Source of the DNA: JAWXTS01 sp044433305
Lineage (GTDB): Bacteria; Bacteroidota; Bacteroidia; Bacteroidales; Rikenellaceae
Assembly (NCBI GenBank): GCA_044433305.1
Contig: JAWXTS010000048.1
Location: 1 to 13,482 of the forward strand
DNA length: 13,482 nucleotides
Direction: 5' to 3'
In this document: piece after piece, positions 6,772-13,482 of the stretch
How positions within the stretch are numbered: the stretch's first letter is position 1
Layout of the letters: every line of letters begins with the position of its first letter
Made by a program: the position numbers and the translations under genes
Notes under the pieces: generated by a model
Seen by the model: the letters and a program-made list of their open reading frames with translations, nothing else
Told to the model about the DNA's origin: nothing
The model's database searches: none

Positions 6772-6779
6772 TACCTTTG
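6772..6779 (+). promoter_or_regulatory. Predicted -7 box at the head of the polysaccharide operon
   Basis: TACCTTTG matches the Bacteroidota -7 consensus TAnnTTTG and lies about 65 bases before the first glycosyltransferase ATG. The -33 region is A/T-rich with only a partial match (GTTT at 6751-6754, 17-base spacer). The flanking sequence TTACCTTTGGTGCAAG closely resembles TTAACTTTGTGCCAAG around the 2650 promoter. It implies transcription separate from tatC, though readthrough is possible because no good terminator separates them. Confidence 0.5.
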
Positions 6780-6812
6780 GTGCAAGTTTGATTGTAGAGA
6801 AATTTAAAAATC

Positions 6813-6827
6813 GCTTAATTTTTAAGC
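6813..6827 (+). other. Small 5'-leader hairpin upstream of the first glycosyltransferase
   Basis: GCTTAA (6813-6818) and TTAAGC (6822-6827) form a perfect 6-bp stem around a TTT loop, in the predicted untranslated leader, 17 bases before the ATG at 6845. It has no U tract after it, so it does not look like a terminator. In an A/T-rich leader such a stem may arise by chance; a role in translation control is possible but unsupported. Confidence 0.3.
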
Positions 6828-6844
6828 AAGTTAGTATTTAGACT

Positions 6845-8041
6845 ATGAAACAAAGAATATTTATAGCGATACATTACATGGAAATAGGCGGAGCAGAGAT
6901 TAGCCTTGTGGGCTTACTCAATGCTATCGACTATACGCGCTATGATGTAGATTTGTTTATTTATAGTCATCGAGGCGAGTTTATGTCGCTTATTCCTGAG
7001 CAGGTGAATATCCTGCCCGAGAGCAAGAAGTATGCTAGTATTGAGATGCCTATGCGTACGGTGCTTGTTCAGGGTTATTGGGATATTATTGTTGCTCGAT
7101 TGCTTGCCCGATTTAGGTTTCAGGCTTATGCCAAAAAACATAAATTAATAGAGAGTGCAGCACACTTTCAATATATATCTAACGCAACAACTCCACTGCT
7201 TGGTTCATTAGAAAAATATGGCGAGTATGATGTTGCTATTAGTTTCTTGGCTCCTCACAATATCGTAAGGGACAAGGTCAAGGCCAAGAAAAAGATAGCG
7301 TGGATACATACCGACTATACTAATGTCAGTGCAAATGTAGAACTTGAAGTGCCCGTGTGGGATAGCTTTGACCACATTATCTCTATCTCGGAGCAGGTGA
7401 GCGATACCTTCAGCTTAATATTCCCGAGCCTTCGATCTAAACTAGTATTGATGGAGAATATATTGTCACCACAGTTTGTTAGGGCCAGAAGTGAGATGTC
7501 TAAAGTGGATGATATGCCACATAGCAATGGCGAGCATAGATTTTTGTCCATAGGAAGATATACACGTCAGAAGAATTTTGATAACGTACCTAGTATAGCC
7601 AAAAGATTGATTGACAAGGGACTGAAGTTTAAGTGGTACCTTGTAGGTTATGGCAGTGAAGAGGGCCTTATAAGAGACAAGATAGTTGAGGCTGGGGTCG
7701 AGGATACGGTAATTATGCTTGGCAAAAAACCTAATCCTAATCCTTATATCGCTACGTGCGATTACTATATACAACCCTCTCGTTGGGAGGGTAAGTCAGT
7801 CACTGTGCGTGAGGCACAGATGCTCTATAAACCAGTTATTGTTACCGACTATCCTACGGCAGGCAGCCAGATTAAGCATGGCGTAGACGGAGTTATTGTG
7901 CCTATGGATAATGAGGGTTGTGCAAATGGTATCTTTGATTTTGTGAGTAACACCTCACTTAGAGATGGTATTGTAGAGTATCTGCACAGTAACGACTATG
8001 GCAACGAACACGAAGTAGAACAATTATATAAGCTCATCTAG
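6845..8041 (+). CDS. GT4-family glycosyltransferase (GT-B fold)
   Basis: A 398-residue protein with the plan of family 4 retaining glycosyltransferases, which transfer a sugar from a nucleotide donor to a lipid-linked glycan on the cytoplasmic face of the membrane. The N-terminal acceptor domain opens with the glycine loop IGGAEISLVGLL (14-25). IAWIHTDY (151-158) and HIISISEQV (177-185) are typical of the family. The donor domain begins with FLSIGRYTRQKNF (233-245), followed by WYLVGYGSEE (264-273). The donor-binding E-x7-E motif is E315 to E323 within PSRWEGKSVTVREAQ. No signal peptide or membrane helix is visible. It is the first gene after the predicted promoter, and the next gene starts one base after its stop, pointing to tight co-expression. 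Donor and acceptor sugars cannot be read from sequence. Confidence 0.92.
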   Translation: MKQRIFIAIHYMEIGGAEISLVGLLNAIDYTRYDVDLFIYSHRGEFMSLIPEQVNILPESKKYASIEMPMRTVLVQGYWDIIVARLLARFRFQAYAKKHKLIESAAHFQYISNATTPLLGSLEKYGEYDVAISFLAPHNIVRDKVKAKKKIAWIHTDYTNVSANVELEVPVWDSFDHIISISEQVSDTFSLIFPSLRSKLVLMENILSPQFVRARSEMSKVDDMPHSNGEHRFLSIGRYTRQKNFDNVPSIAKRLIDKGLKFKWYLVGYGSEEGLIRDKIVEAGVEDTVIMLGKKPNPNPYIATCDYYIQPSRWEGKSVTVREAQMLYKPVIVTDYPTAGSQIKHGVDGVIVPMDNEGCANGIFDFVSNTSLRDGIVEYLHSNDYGNEHEVEQLYKLI

Positions 8042-8042
8042 A

Positions 8043-9062
8043 ATGAAAGAAAGAGTAGATTACTTTGATACTATACGAGCCTTGGCGTGCTTGTTGGTTT
8101 TGCTGACACATGCAGCTATGCCTGCTGCGGATGCTGATATGGCTGGCAAATATTATGCTTTCTTCTCTTGGTTCTCTTCAGTGAATAATGCTCTGTTCTT
8201 TTCGCTATCGGGAGCATTGTTGTTTCCAATTCTACTTGATACTAAAACATTCTATAAAAGACGTTTCCCGAAACTAGTATTCCCACTGCTCTTCTGGTCT
8301 GTTTTTGCTTTGGCATTATATTATGTCCTAGGGCGAGAGACGCTGGCGGTGTCGCTACGACAACTGGTTATGATTCCCTTTACCCCAGCAATATGCATAT
8401 ATTGGTTTATGTATGTTCTGTTTGGGTTATACCTGTTTGCACCTATCATATCTAAGTGGCTTGAGGGTGCTACAAAGAAGGAGCTAGAGCTTGTACTTGT
8501 GCTGTGGGCCTTTACTCTATGTGCGCCTGTTATCGACTTTGTTGTTCCTGATATGTATAACATTGAGGGTTCATATTACTATATGCTCAATTCTTTTGGT
8601 GGCTTTGTAGGTTATATGCTATTGGGGTATTATTGCAGCAAATATCCTGTGGAATTCAAGTCTAAGACCATGCTGCTTTTAGGCTGCGTTGCTATGGAAG
8701 TAGGTGTTTTTGGAATACTTGCAATATGTCAAAAAATCTATGGAGACTATTATATTTTGACAGATAATCTTTCTATCTTTACGGCACTCAGGGTGTATGT
8801 GTACTATACTCTGTTTTATAATATTAATGACTGCCTATCGAGGGTTCAACCATATATAAATCAATTTGCAAAGTATTCGTACGGTATTTACTTGGTCCAT
8901 ATTTTCATTATGAGGAACTTTGTATGGTTGTTATTTACAAATCATAGAATGCACCCCGCAGTTGAGGTGCCTTTGATTGTAGTAGCTAGTGCATTGTTGT
9001 CATTTATATCGGTTAAGCTAATTTCAAAGATACCTTATAGCAAATATATTATTGGTGTTTAA
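8043..9062 (+). CDS. Acyltransferase family 3 membrane protein
   Basis: The 339-residue protein belongs to the acyltransferase-3 family (OatA, WecH and O-antigen acetylases), integral membrane enzymes that usually move an acetyl group onto a surface sugar. The N-terminal family signature YFDTIRALACLLVLLTHA (7-24) carries the conserved arginine R12 and histidine H23. FFSLSGALLF (52-61) is the second typical block. About ten hydrophobic segments follow along the rest of the protein, and there is no extra periplasmic SGNH domain, so it is the short single-domain form. It starts one base after the preceding glycosyltransferase stop, so translational coupling is likely. The context suggests O-acetylation of the glycan made by this locus; the acyl group and target sugar are inferred. 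A succinyl or other acyl donor cannot be excluded. Confidence 0.9.
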   Translation: MKERVDYFDTIRALACLLVLLTHAAMPAADADMAGKYYAFFSWFSSVNNALFFSLSGALLFPILLDTKTFYKRRFPKLVFPLLFWSVFALALYYVLGRETLAVSLRQLVMIPFTPAICIYWFMYVLFGLYLFAPIISKWLEGATKKELELVLVLWAFTLCAPVIDFVVPDMYNIEGSYYYMLNSFGGFVGYMLLGYYCSKYPVEFKSKTMLLLGCVAMEVGVFGILAICQKIYGDYYILTDNLSIFTALRVYVYYTLFYNINDCLSRVQPYINQFAKYSYGIYLVHIFIMRNFVWLLFTNHRMHPAVEVPLIVVASALLSFISVKLISKIPYSKYIIGV

Positions 9063-9086
9063 TTTGTTAGAATTTTAAAGAATAAT

Positions 9087-9830
9087 ATGATACCTAAAGT
9101 AGTACATTATTGTTGGTTTGGTGGTAACCCACTTCCTAAGGCAGCTGTCGATTGCATAGATAGCTGGAAGAAGTTCTTGCCCGATTATCAAATCAAAGAG
9201 TGGAACGAGTCAAACTTTGATATAAACTCAAACCGCTATGTCAAAGAGGCTTATGAGAATCGCAAGTTTGCTTTTGTGACCGACTATGTGCGCCTTTATG
9301 CTCTCTACTCTGAGGGTGGGGTATATATGGATACCGATGTTGAAGTGTGTGGTAGCTATGATTATTTCTTGCACCACAAGATGTTCTCGGGCTTTGAGAC
9401 CGACAACAACGTACCCACGGGCATGATGGCAGCTGAGAAAGGTTCTCTTTGGGCCAAGGAGCTGCTTGATGGGTATAAAGAAAGAGCCTTTGTTTTTGAA
9501 AATGGAGAACTCGACATGACCACCAATACAACAGTCATAACCGAATATATGCTTGGTAAGGGTCTCAAACTAAATAATAAGTATCAAGAAATAGAAGGCT
9601 TGTGTGTTATGTACCCAAGCGAATACTTTTGCCCTAAGGATCATAGAACGGGCAAGATACATAAGACAAAGAAGACCGTTTGCATACATCACTTTGCAGG
9701 CTCGTGGCTAGATAAAACATGGTACTCTGAACTAAAGCATAACTTTAAGACTTCTTTGGTTAGGCTTATAGGTGAGAGACCAATAGTATTTTTGTCAGAT
9801 ATAGTAACATTACGAATTTTTAGAAAATAG
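9087..9830 (+). CDS. GT32-family glycosyltransferase (DXD sugar-binding type)
   Basis: This 247-residue protein matches the capsular polysaccharide/mannosyltransferase-like GT32 family. It starts with the family opening IPKVVHYCWFGG (2-13), continues with FAFVTDYVRLYALYSEGGVYMD (61-82), and holds the metal- and nucleotide-binding DXD motif D82-T-D84. HHFAGSW (201-207) is the usual C-terminal histidine motif. There is no signal peptide, so it should act in the cytoplasm or at the inner membrane face. It follows the acyltransferase by 24 bases and precedes wecB by 10. Family members use various donors (galactose, mannose, N-acetylglucosamine), so the donor is left open. Confidence 0.92.
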   Translation: MIPKVVHYCWFGGNPLPKAAVDCIDSWKKFLPDYQIKEWNESNFDINSNRYVKEAYENRKFAFVTDYVRLYALYSEGGVYMDTDVEVCGSYDYFLHHKMFSGFETDNNVPTGMMAAEKGSLWAKELLDGYKERAFVFENGELDMTTNTTVITEYMLGKGLKLNNKYQEIEGLCVMYPSEYFCPKDHRTGKIHKTKKTVCIHHFAGSWLDKTWYSELKHNFKTSLVRLIGERPIVFLSDIVTLRIFRK

Positions 9831-9842
9831 ATATATATATAT
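9831..9842 (+). repeat. (AT)6 dinucleotide tract running into the wecB start codon
   Basis: Six AT units lie directly between the GT32 stop and wecB, and the last unit supplies the A and T of the wecB ATG. The tract occupies the ribosome-binding region. Length change by slippage could alter spacing or unpairing at the start, but six units is short, and A/T-rich starts are normal in this phylum. Confidence 0.6.
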
Positions 9843-10995
9843 GCAAAAGATCATGCTTGTGTTTGGTACTCGCCCAGAGGCCATAAAGATGGCTCCGCTG
9901 GTCAAGCAACTCCAACAAGACAAAGATAACTTTGAGACCATAGTATGTGTTACTGGTCAGCATCGAGAGATGTTGGATCAGGTATTGCAGCTATTCGATA
10001 TAAAGCCAGATTATGACCTGAATATCATGAAGCAGGGTCAAGACTTATATGATATTAGTTCGAGGATATTGCTTGGTATGCGCGATGTGTTGGCACAAGC
10101 AAACCCCGACTATGTACTCGTTCATGGAGACACAACGACCTCTATGTGCGCTGCTCTGGCTGCTTTTTATCAGCAGATTAAAGTAGCCCATGTCGAGGCT
10201 GGCTTGCGTACTCATAACATATATAGCCCATGGCCCGAGGAGATGAACCGTCTGCTTACGGGTCGACTTGCCAGCTATCATTTTTCGCCTACGGCTTCAA
10301 GCGAACAGAACTTGCTCGGTGAGGGTGTGGATTCAAAAAATATTATCGTCACTGGCAACACGGTCATAGATGCTCTTAACTATGTTGTTTCGCGCATAGG
10401 GTCTGACAAGGCTCTAGAGAGTAGCATAGTAGAGAATCTTGTTTCTAGAGGTTATGACATAAAGCGTCTTGATGGAGATAAGAAAATGGTGCTTATTACA
10501 GGTCACCGCCGTGAGAACTTTGGTCAAGGATTTATCAATATATGCAACGCTATAAAGACCCTAGCAGAGCAATATCCAGATGTTGACTTTGTTTACCCTA
10601 TGCACCTTAACCCTAATGTGCGCAACCCAATAAAGGAAGTTTTTGGCGAGCAGCAGTCCTCAAATATATTCTTTATCGAACCTCTAGACTATCTTGATTT
10701 TGTCTATATGATGAACAGAAGTTATATTATACTTACTGACAGTGGTGGCATACAGGAGGAAGCTCCTAGTTTGGGTAAGCCTGTGCTTGTCATGCGCGAT
10801 ACGACTGAACGACCTGAGGCCGTGGATGCAGGAACGGTCAAGCTTGTAGGTACAAGTAGTGATGCTATTGTTGAGGGAGTGGAGACCTTGTTGCTCTCTA
10901 GCGAGCAGTATATGCAGATGAGTGGTCAGATTAACCCTTATGGAGATGGTCTTGCCTCACAGCGTATAGCCCAGTTTTTTGCAAATATTAAATAA
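9841..10995 (+). CDS. wecB: Non-hydrolysing UDP-N-acetylglucosamine 2-epimerase
   Basis: WecB interconverts UDP-GlcNAc and UDP-ManNAc in the cytoplasm, providing ManNAc (or, after oxidation, ManNAcA) for surface glycans. The 384-residue length is standard. Family motifs are complete: GTRPEAIKMAPL (9-20), the catalytic D97 in HGDTTT, E119 in HVEAGLRT, E133 in PWPEEMNR, H222 in TGHRRENFG, SGGIQEEAP (301-309) and the ERPEAV block (323-328). These match the catalytic residues known for the bacterial enzyme. It is the only nucleotide-sugar enzyme in the visible part of the locus; the dehydrogenase WecC, which would make UDP-ManNAcA, is not in the window and could lie downstream. The ATG lies 10 bases after the GT32 stop, at the end of a short AT repeat. 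Confidence 0.95.
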   Translation: MQKIMLVFGTRPEAIKMAPLVKQLQQDKDNFETIVCVTGQHREMLDQVLQLFDIKPDYDLNIMKQGQDLYDISSRILLGMRDVLAQANPDYVLVHGDTTTSMCAALAAFYQQIKVAHVEAGLRTHNIYSPWPEEMNRLLTGRLASYHFSPTASSEQNLLGEGVDSKNIIVTGNTVIDALNYVVSRIGSDKALESSIVENLVSRGYDIKRLDGDKKMVLITGHRRENFGQGFINICNAIKTLAEQYPDVDFVYPMHLNPNVRNPIKEVFGEQQSSNIFFIEPLDYLDFVYMMNRSYIILTDSGGIQEEAPSLGKPVLVMRDTTERPEAVDAGTVKLVGTSSDAIVEGVETLLLSSEQYMQMSGQINPYGDGLASQRIAQFFANIK

Positions 10996-11000
10996 TAGAT

Positions 11001-12107
11001 ATGTTTGATTTTATACCCATATATCTTTATACTCCTGTGTTCAACTATCTGATTCTGATACTTGTTCTAGGTGTATTTGTGAAAACTCAAGCACAAGATA
11101 TCTTTCTCAAGCAAGCCCAGGAATCATACATAGGAATAGTTCTGTGCTTTGTTATGATTCTATATATGGGTCTTAGACCTATCAGTGGTTATTACTTTGG
11201 AGATACGGGAAACTATGCCAGCTCCTATTATTTTATGCAGAGTAATTTACATAATGCGTATGATATTTTTGGAGATAGGGATTGGGTGTTTAATGGCTTG
11301 ATGCGACTATTTGCATTTTTCTCCGATGTACATGGGTTCTTTGTTTTTTGTGCAGCAGTATATGTATTGTCAATATATGTTGCTATGCGTAATTTCTTTG
11401 GCTATCGTTACTATATACCACTTATTGTGGCCATGAGTATGTTTACGTTTTGGAGTTATGGAACCAATGGTATCAGAAATGGCATGGCAGCCTCGGTAGC
11501 TATCTTGGCTCTAAGTTATCGTCCACGATATATTCTTATGCTTATTCTATCTGTCATAGCTGTTGGTATTCATACATCTATGGGTATAACCGTGGTTTCG
11601 GCCGTTGCGGCATTGTATGTTAGAAACCCTAAGATATATCTAGGAGTATGGCTTCTGTCCGTAATGAGTTCCCTGTTTCGAGGAGCATATTTGGCTAACT
11701 TGATAACAGCTACTGGTTTTGTAGGTATGGATACCATAACTAGTTATATGAATAACACTGATTTCAACTATCAGTTTAGTCAGTTGGGATTCCGCTGGGA
11801 TTTCTTATTATATAGTTCTATCCCCATTGTTGTTGGTTGTTGTTTTATCTTCTTGTATAATTACAAGGACACTATCTATATATGGTTGTTTAATATCTAC
11901 CTTGTTACCAATGCGTTCTGGGTTATCTTTATCGAGTCGGCATTCTCGAACCGTTTTGCTCAGATTTCGTGGTTCATAATGCCTTTGGTGTTGATATATC
12001 CGTTTATGTCTCAGCGTTTCTGGAGCGACCAGTCTAAAAAAGTGGGAATCGCTGTGGTTATATTCTATATATTTACCTTCTATTCCAACATTATTCAAGG
12101 CTATTAA
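11001..12107 (+). CDS. EpsG-family / Wzy-like polysaccharide polymerase
   Basis: A 368-residue polytopic membrane protein with about ten hydrophobic segments and almost no long soluble region. It has the look of the EpsG family: GLRP (57-60), FGDTGNY (66-72) in the first large loop, then FTFWSYGTNGIRNGMAAS (148-165) with the conserved Arg-containing motif. EpsG and Wzy-type proteins polymerise repeat units of exopolysaccharide or O-antigen at the outer face of the inner membrane. Wzy proteins are poorly conserved in sequence, so this call rests on topology, these motifs and position among glycosyltransferases. It starts 5 bases after wecB and ends 2 bases before the next gene. No Wzx flippase is visible in the window. 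Confidence 0.82.
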   Translation: MFDFIPIYLYTPVFNYLILILVLGVFVKTQAQDIFLKQAQESYIGIVLCFVMILYMGLRPISGYYFGDTGNYASSYYFMQSNLHNAYDIFGDRDWVFNGLMRLFAFFSDVHGFFVFCAAVYVLSIYVAMRNFFGYRYYIPLIVAMSMFTFWSYGTNGIRNGMAASVAILALSYRPRYILMLILSVIAVGIHTSMGITVVSAVAALYVRNPKIYLGVWLLSVMSSLFRGAYLANLITATGFVGMDTITSYMNNTDFNYQFSQLGFRWDFLLYSSIPIVVGCCFIFLYNYKDTIYIWLFNIYLVTNAFWVIFIESAFSNRFAQISWFIMPLVLIYPFMSQRFWSDQSKKVGIAVVIFYIFTFYSNIIQGY

Positions 12108-12109
12108 TC

Positions 12110-13027
12110 ATGGAAATACAATCTACTTGCCTGCTGACGGTCTTTACTCCTGCCTATAATAGGGCACATACGATAGGGCGCACCTACGAGAGCTTGCTAA
12201 GACAGAGTTCTAAGAACTTCTGTTGGCTTGTTGTTGACGATGGCTCTAGTGATAATACACGCGAGCTTGTCGAGGGATGGGTAGCTGAGAAGAATATAGA
12301 CATAAGATATATCTACCAAGAGAATCAGGGTATGCACGGAGCACATAATACAGCCTACCGAAATATCACCACAGAGCTTAATGTGTGTATAGACTCAGAT
12401 GATTATATGCCCGATGATGCTGTCGAGATTATCGAAAAGTTTTGGACGGCAAATGGTTCAGATAAGTATGCTGGTGTCATAGGTTTGGATTATACTATCG
12501 AGGGCAAACTGATAGGCTCTGATTTTGACGAGGGTATGACTCATACTACTCTTATGGGTTATTATCAGAATGGGGGCCGTGGAGATAAAAAGTGTGTGTA
12601 TCGCACAGACCTTATGCAGCAGACCAAGGAGTATCCTATCTTCGAGGGTGAGAAATATGTTGGCTTGGGCTGTCGCTGCTTCGAGATAGACCAGAAATAT
12701 ACCTTGTTGACCATAAACAAACCGCTTGTTATTGTTGATTATCAGGTTGATGGTTCTAGTATGTCTATGTATCGCCAGTATTGGAATAATCCACGAGGCT
12801 TTGCCTATATGCGCAAACAAGATATGGTGTATTATAAGAGCTTAAAACAGAAGTTGAGGGCCTGTGTGCACTATGTTTCTAGCTCGATAATCTCAGGAAA
12901 TAAGAGATTCATTAATGAGTCGCCAATGCCATTTTTGACAATTTTGTCTGTGGTACCTGGGTGGTTTTTATATTTGCATATACGTTCAAAAGTCAGAAAA
13001 CAAGCTAGTTTTAAGATAGGTAAATAG
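12110..13027 (+). CDS. GT2-family glycosyltransferase (GT-A fold)
   Basis: A 305-residue family 2 glycosyltransferase. The N-terminal domain has the canonical strand LTVFTPAYNRAHTIGRTYESLLRQ (9-32), the nucleotide-binding VVDDGSSDNT (41-50), and the metal-binding DSDD (95-98) in CIDSDDYMPDD. The C-terminal part includes a weakly hydrophobic segment near 272-290 that may touch the membrane. It starts 2 bases after the polymerase stop, suggesting coupled translation. It would add one sugar to the lipid-linked repeat unit. The donor sugar cannot be predicted. Confidence 0.92.
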   Translation: MEIQSTCLLTVFTPAYNRAHTIGRTYESLLRQSSKNFCWLVVDDGSSDNTRELVEGWVAEKNIDIRYIYQENQGMHGAHNTAYRNITTELNVCIDSDDYMPDDAVEIIEKFWTANGSDKYAGVIGLDYTIEGKLIGSDFDEGMTHTTLMGYYQNGGRGDKKCVYRTDLMQQTKEYPIFEGEKYVGLGCRCFEIDQKYTLLTINKPLVIVDYQVDGSSMSMYRQYWNNPRGFAYMRKQDMVYYKSLKQKLRACVHYVSSSIISGNKRFINESPMPFLTILSVVPGWFLYLHIRSKVRKQASFKIGK

Positions 13028-13035
13028 AAGTAGGA

Positions 13036-13482
13036 ATGGGCGATTTTTCATATAGTGTGGCAATACGTACCTTGGGCAAGGCAGGCGATAAGTTCCAGCA
13101 GGAGCTGGACTCGCTGGTGAGTCAAACCATAAAGCCGTCCAAGATAGTCGTGTATTTGGCCGAAGGCTATGAACGTCCAACGCAGACAGTGGGCGTGGAG
13201 GAGTATGTCATAGTACCTAAGGGCATGGTTTCTCAGCGTGCCTTGGACTATAAAGAAATAGATACGGACTATATTTTGCTGCTTGACGACGATGTTTTTC
13301 TTGCAGAGGATGCCATGGAGAAGATGCTTAAGACGATGGTTGAGCGACAGGCCGATTGTGTCGCTGCTGATGTTTTTAAGAACCATAAGATGTCTCTGCT
13401 CACAAAGATATACTCCTATGCTACCAATATGGTCTACCCTCGCTTTTGGAGCAAGTGGGCATTCAAGATAGGTGCTAATGCT
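13036..13482 (+). CDS. GT2-family glycosyltransferase (3' end cut by window edge)
   Basis: The frame opens at ATG 13036, 8 bases after the previous stop, and stays open for 149 codons to the window edge. It begins MGDFSYSVAIRTLGKAGDKF. It then has a GT2-like first half: the stretch TIKPSKIVVYLAEGY (31-45), DTDYILLLDDDVFL (76-89) with an aspartate cluster D84-D86 that would bind metal and nucleotide sugar, and a following helix. It lacks the classic VVDDGSxD block, so it is a more divergent GT2 than its neighbour. The rest of the protein and the end of the operon lie outside the window. Confidence 0.8.
   Translation, partial: MGDFSYSVAIRTLGKAGDKFQQELDSLVSQTIKPSKIVVYLAEGYERPTQTVGVEEYVIVPKGMVSQRALDYKEIDTDYILLLDDDVFLAEDAMEKMLKTMVERQADCVAADVFKNHKMSLLTKIYSYATNMVYPRFWSKWAFKIGANA

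Noticed and set aside
12458..12820. A 120-codon minus-strand open frame inside the GT2 gene
   Set aside because: It lies wholly within a clear GT2 gene, has no recognisable motif, and matches antisense shadow composition.
1..13482. CRISPR array, transposase, tRNA, phage or toxin-antitoxin genes
   Set aside because: No regularly spaced repeats, no cloverleaf, no transposase or integrase motifs, and no short paired toxin-antitoxin-like genes were seen on either strand.

Overview
The window looks like a chromosomal segment from a member of the Bacteroidota, probably order Bacteroidales; I cannot place it to genus. The evidence is the trpB-trpE gene order, promoter elements of the Bacteroidota type (TAnnTTTG -7 boxes, one with a TTTG -33 box), A/T-rich translation starts with few usable Shine-Dalgarno sites, and the families present. 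There are 13 protein genes plus one tiny leader-peptide gene. I found no tRNA, rRNA, insertion sequence or CRISPR array.

Region 1 (1-2516, minus strand) is the front of a tryptophan operon. A transcribed leader encodes a 19-residue peptide with two adjacent Trp codons, followed by a strong intrinsic terminator, then trpB, then trpE cut by the window edge. The leader can fold in alternative ways that fit a classical ribosome-mediated attenuator.

Region 2 (2628-6751, plus strand) is a compact four-gene unit with its own promoter: a membrane polyferredoxin resembling a NapH-NapG fusion, a twin-arginine lipoprotein aldo/keto reductase with two C-terminal iron-sulfur motifs, tatA and tatC. Read together, it looks like a membrane-to-periplasm electron path with its terminal reductase and the Tat translocase that would export it. 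This is the most interesting part of the window.

Region 3 (6772-13482, plus strand) is a surface polysaccharide locus that runs off the right edge: a GT4 glycosyltransferase, an acyltransferase-3 membrane protein, a GT32 glycosyltransferase, UDP-GlcNAc 2-epimerase (wecB), an EpsG/Wzy-like membrane protein and two GT2 glycosyltransferases. Gaps of 1 to 24 bases suggest one transcript. Together they could make UDP-ManNAc, assemble a repeat unit, acylate it and polymerise it.

The only gene-poor stretch over 300 bases is 2310-2713. It holds the trp leader and attenuator and the two divergent promoters; about 110 A/T-rich bases between the promoters show nothing convincing.
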